Source: Polyangiaceae bacterium (GTDB lineage: Bacteria > Myxococcota_A > Polyangia > Polyangiales > Polyangiaceae). From it: 52,522 nucleotides of DNA. The notes below the pieces were generated by a model. The model was not told where the DNA came from and ran no database searches. It saw only the letters and a list, made by a program, of their open reading frames with translations. The stretch lies in NCBI GenBank assembly GCA_025353725.1, contig JANXOF010000043.1:1-52522 (forward strand), given 5' to 3'. Below are positions 51,103-52,522 of this stretch, one piece after another. The translations under genes and the position numbers were made by a program. Position 1 is the first letter of the stretch. The number at the start of each line of letters is the position of its first letter.

Positions 51103-52206
51103 ATGACCGACAACCGGGGTTTCGTAGGGATTTGTCTGGGAGCTTTGGGTCTCTTTGCGGCGTGCACGGGCGGTGAGCTCGCTTCGACGCCTGCGCCGGA
51201 TGCGTCCCGAAGCGGAGAAGCCGCGACGTGCCATAGCTCTCAAGCGTTGAGCGAGGCGCTTCTTGACGGCTTGAGCGTTGGCACCAAGCAGCTCGCACTC
51301 ACGTTCGATGACGGTCCCGGCAGTCGGACGCTCGAACTCTCCGCCTACCTCAAGGCTGAGGGAATTCGCGCTGCATTCTTCGTCAATGGGCATTGCTTCG
51401 CGACCGGTAATCCTTGCGGGAATCCTGGTCGAACCGCGGAAACCGTGTTCAAGCAACTCGTCGCAGACGGTCACCTGATAGCAAATCACACGGAGGACCA
51501 CCTCGACCTCACGAGCACCGATTCTTTCCCGAATAGCGCTCAGGGGGCTGCCGCTCTCGTGTCCCAGCTCGCGGACACGGACGCTATCATCGCGCCTTAC
51601 GTCGCCGAAGGCCGTTTTTTGTTTCGGCCGCCCTTCGGCGCGTGGGGCCCTCGCGCCTACGGTGTGTTGCAAGCCTCCGAAATGCGCAAGTACGTGGGTC
51701 CGGTACGGTGGGATATCGGTAGCCAGATGAGTGGCGACGATGACAACGGTTTTGCAGCCGATTGGGATTGCTGGCAGGACGTAAGCGGCTTTGGCGTCAT
51801 GACAACGGCGCAGTGCGCGGCGCGCTACATCAATGAAATTCGCGCAGTCGGGCGAGGTATCGTCTTGATGCATGACTCCGATCAAGGAGACGTAGCCAAT
51901 GCGCTCGCTTTCGAGGGCAGGGGCAACACCATCACGATGGTGCAGCAACTCGTCCCTCAGCTAAAAGCGGAAGGCTACACGTTCGTTCGTCTGGACGAAG
52001 TGCCAAGCATCGCAGCAGCCCTTCCACGCGTCTCCCAACCCGAACCTAGGCCTGCCGTAGCCGGACCGGCGACGGATGCGGGCGCTTCGTTCAGCGCGGG
52101 CCCGTCGAAGTCGTTACCTCCGAACCAAGCCGCCGCGAAAGACCCGTGCGCTTCGGCTTCGCGCCTTTCGTCACAAGTGCATTCTGCACACAAGAGGGCG
52201 CACTAA
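51103..52206 (+). CDS. Polysaccharide deacetylase lipoprotein (carbohydrate esterase 4 family)
   Basis: 367 residues from ATG 51103. The lipobox is LFAACTGG, so it is likely anchored to an envelope membrane. NodB-homology domain with motif 1 LALTFDDGPGSR (catalytic base and metal Asp), motif 2 IANHTEDHLDL (metal-binding HxxxH), motif 3 RPPFGAWGPR, and a late IVLMHDSDQGD, which gives the LxH-type motif 5. Substrates of such enzymes are N-acetyl groups on peptidoglycan, chitin or surface glycans; which one applies here is not visible. A Ser/Pro-rich tail ends the protein. Confidence 0.93.
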   Translation: MTDNRGFVGICLGALGLFAACTGGELASTPAPDASRSGEAATCHSSQALSEALLDGLSVGTKQLALTFDDGPGSRTLELSAYLKAEGIRAAFFVNGHCFATGNPCGNPGRTAETVFKQLVADGHLIANHTEDHLDLTSTDSFPNSAQGAAALVSQLADTDAIIAPYVAEGRFLFRPPFGAWGPRAYGVLQASEMRKYVGPVRWDIGSQMSGDDDNGFAADWDCWQDVSGFGVMTTAQCAARYINEIRAVGRGIVLMHDSDQGDVANALAFEGRGNTITMVQQLVPQLKAEGYTFVRLDEVPSIAAALPRVSQPEPRPAVAGPATDAGASFSAGPSKSLPPNQAAAKDPCASASRLSSQVHSAHKRAH

Positions 52207-52522
52207 CGGACAGGGCAGTCCCCAAAGAATACAGAAGTGTCGACCTCGAGCATTCCCCCGCTCATCCAGACTCACTTCAGCCGCTTTCCGAAATGAAATC
52301 CGCTGACCGCCATTCCTTCGCGAAAATAGAATTTATGAGCCCGCTGGCGCTGGACGCCAGAGTCGAGGAATGTTGGGCAAGACCTGACCGATCCCCTCGA
52401 AAATCGCATTTTTCTCTGAATTTTCGGGGGACCATCCATGTCTGACGGAGATGGCACTTCCTACCCGAGTTGAAGAAGGCACGATTCAGACGTCGCGACG
52501 GCGGCCGGCGGCGGCGCGAGTC
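52207..52522. other. Terminal intergenic region, possible start of a new gene
   Basis: About 316 bases after the deacetylase stop. No complete gene. A hairpin at 52393-52430 is followed by ATG 52438, which opens only an 11-codon frame, and by ATG 52451 (MALPTRVEEGTIQ...), open to the window edge. The latter could be the N-terminus of a gene truncated by the window, with weak support. Confidence 0.5.
52393..52430 (+). promoter_or_regulatory. Hairpin whose 3' arm includes a ribosome-site-like GGGGGA
   Basis: CCCCTCGAAAAT (52393-52404) pairs, with one bulged T, with ATTTTCGGGGG (52420-52430). The G-run at 52426-52430 is the only ribosome-site-like sequence before ATG 52438, so pairing would hide it. 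It may be a terminator of the deacetylase gene or a translation-control hairpin for the next gene. Confidence 0.4.

Overview
The window looks like a chromosomal segment of a high-GC deltaproteobacterial-type predator or social bacterium, most likely a member of the Myxococcota (Polyangia-like). The reasons are three Hanks-type Ser/Thr kinases in the first 11 kb, a myxobacterial-type sigma-70 factor divergent from one of them, two lipoproteins with AgmX/PglI-like C-terminal domains, and an unusually high density of proline/alanine-rich lipoproteins of unknown function. This placement is inferred from gene content, not from a marker gene. No rRNA, CRISPR array, transposase, integrase or complete mobile element was seen.

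Layout. 1-11.1 kb is a signalling block: a coiled-coil protein ending in a perfect tripeptide repeat at the window edge, a kinase with HEAT-like C-terminus, a convergent kinase-receiver fusion, a plant-type enoyl-ACP reductase, a helical protein, a cardiolipin synthase and a zinc-finger kinase. 11.3-15.6 kb holds a sigma factor, a photolyase, an alpha/beta hydrolase and small proteins, followed by tRNA-Ala(GGC). 16-22.3 kb has a Cys-cluster protein overlapping tail-to-tail with a diiron ferritin-like protein, a DCC-family protein, a rhomboid protease, the wreck of a LytS/LytTR-type two-component pair and a proline-rich tail-anchored protein.

22.4-33.6 kb is an envelope block: a 2039-residue bacterial alpha-2-macroglobulin with an intact thioester motif, an OmpA-like lipoprotein followed by an AgmX-like lipoprotein, and a minus-strand cluster with a phosphorylase-like protein between two lipoproteins. 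33.9-39.9 kb contains an uncharacterised protein, an EEP-family phosphoesterase, a GpsA-like protein lacking the expected lysines, a YgiQ-type radical SAM protein and a cysteine-repeat lipoprotein. 39.9-43.1 kb is a translationally coupled pair: a beta-propeller di-heme cytochrome lipoprotein and a secreted protein.

43.3-47.7 kb is the most accessory-looking part. A HAD phosphatase gene is followed by a papain-fold-like secreted protein, an AT-richer gene in two overlapping frames, about 1.2 kb without a convincing gene, and then a decayed second copy of the HAD gene's last 68 bases. 47.7-51 kb has two acyl-CoA dehydrogenases sandwiching an AgmX-like lipoprotein, and the window ends with a polysaccharide deacetylase lipoprotein and a possible regulatory hairpin.

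The best candidates for follow-up are the 44-47.6 kb segment bounded by imperfect direct repeats of a gene tail, the internal-deletion fusion of a two-component pair at 19.8-20.7 kb, the GpsA-like protein with replaced catalytic residues, and the twin inverted operator-like motif upstream of the first kinase. I did not find a clear, complete, undescribed multi-gene system.
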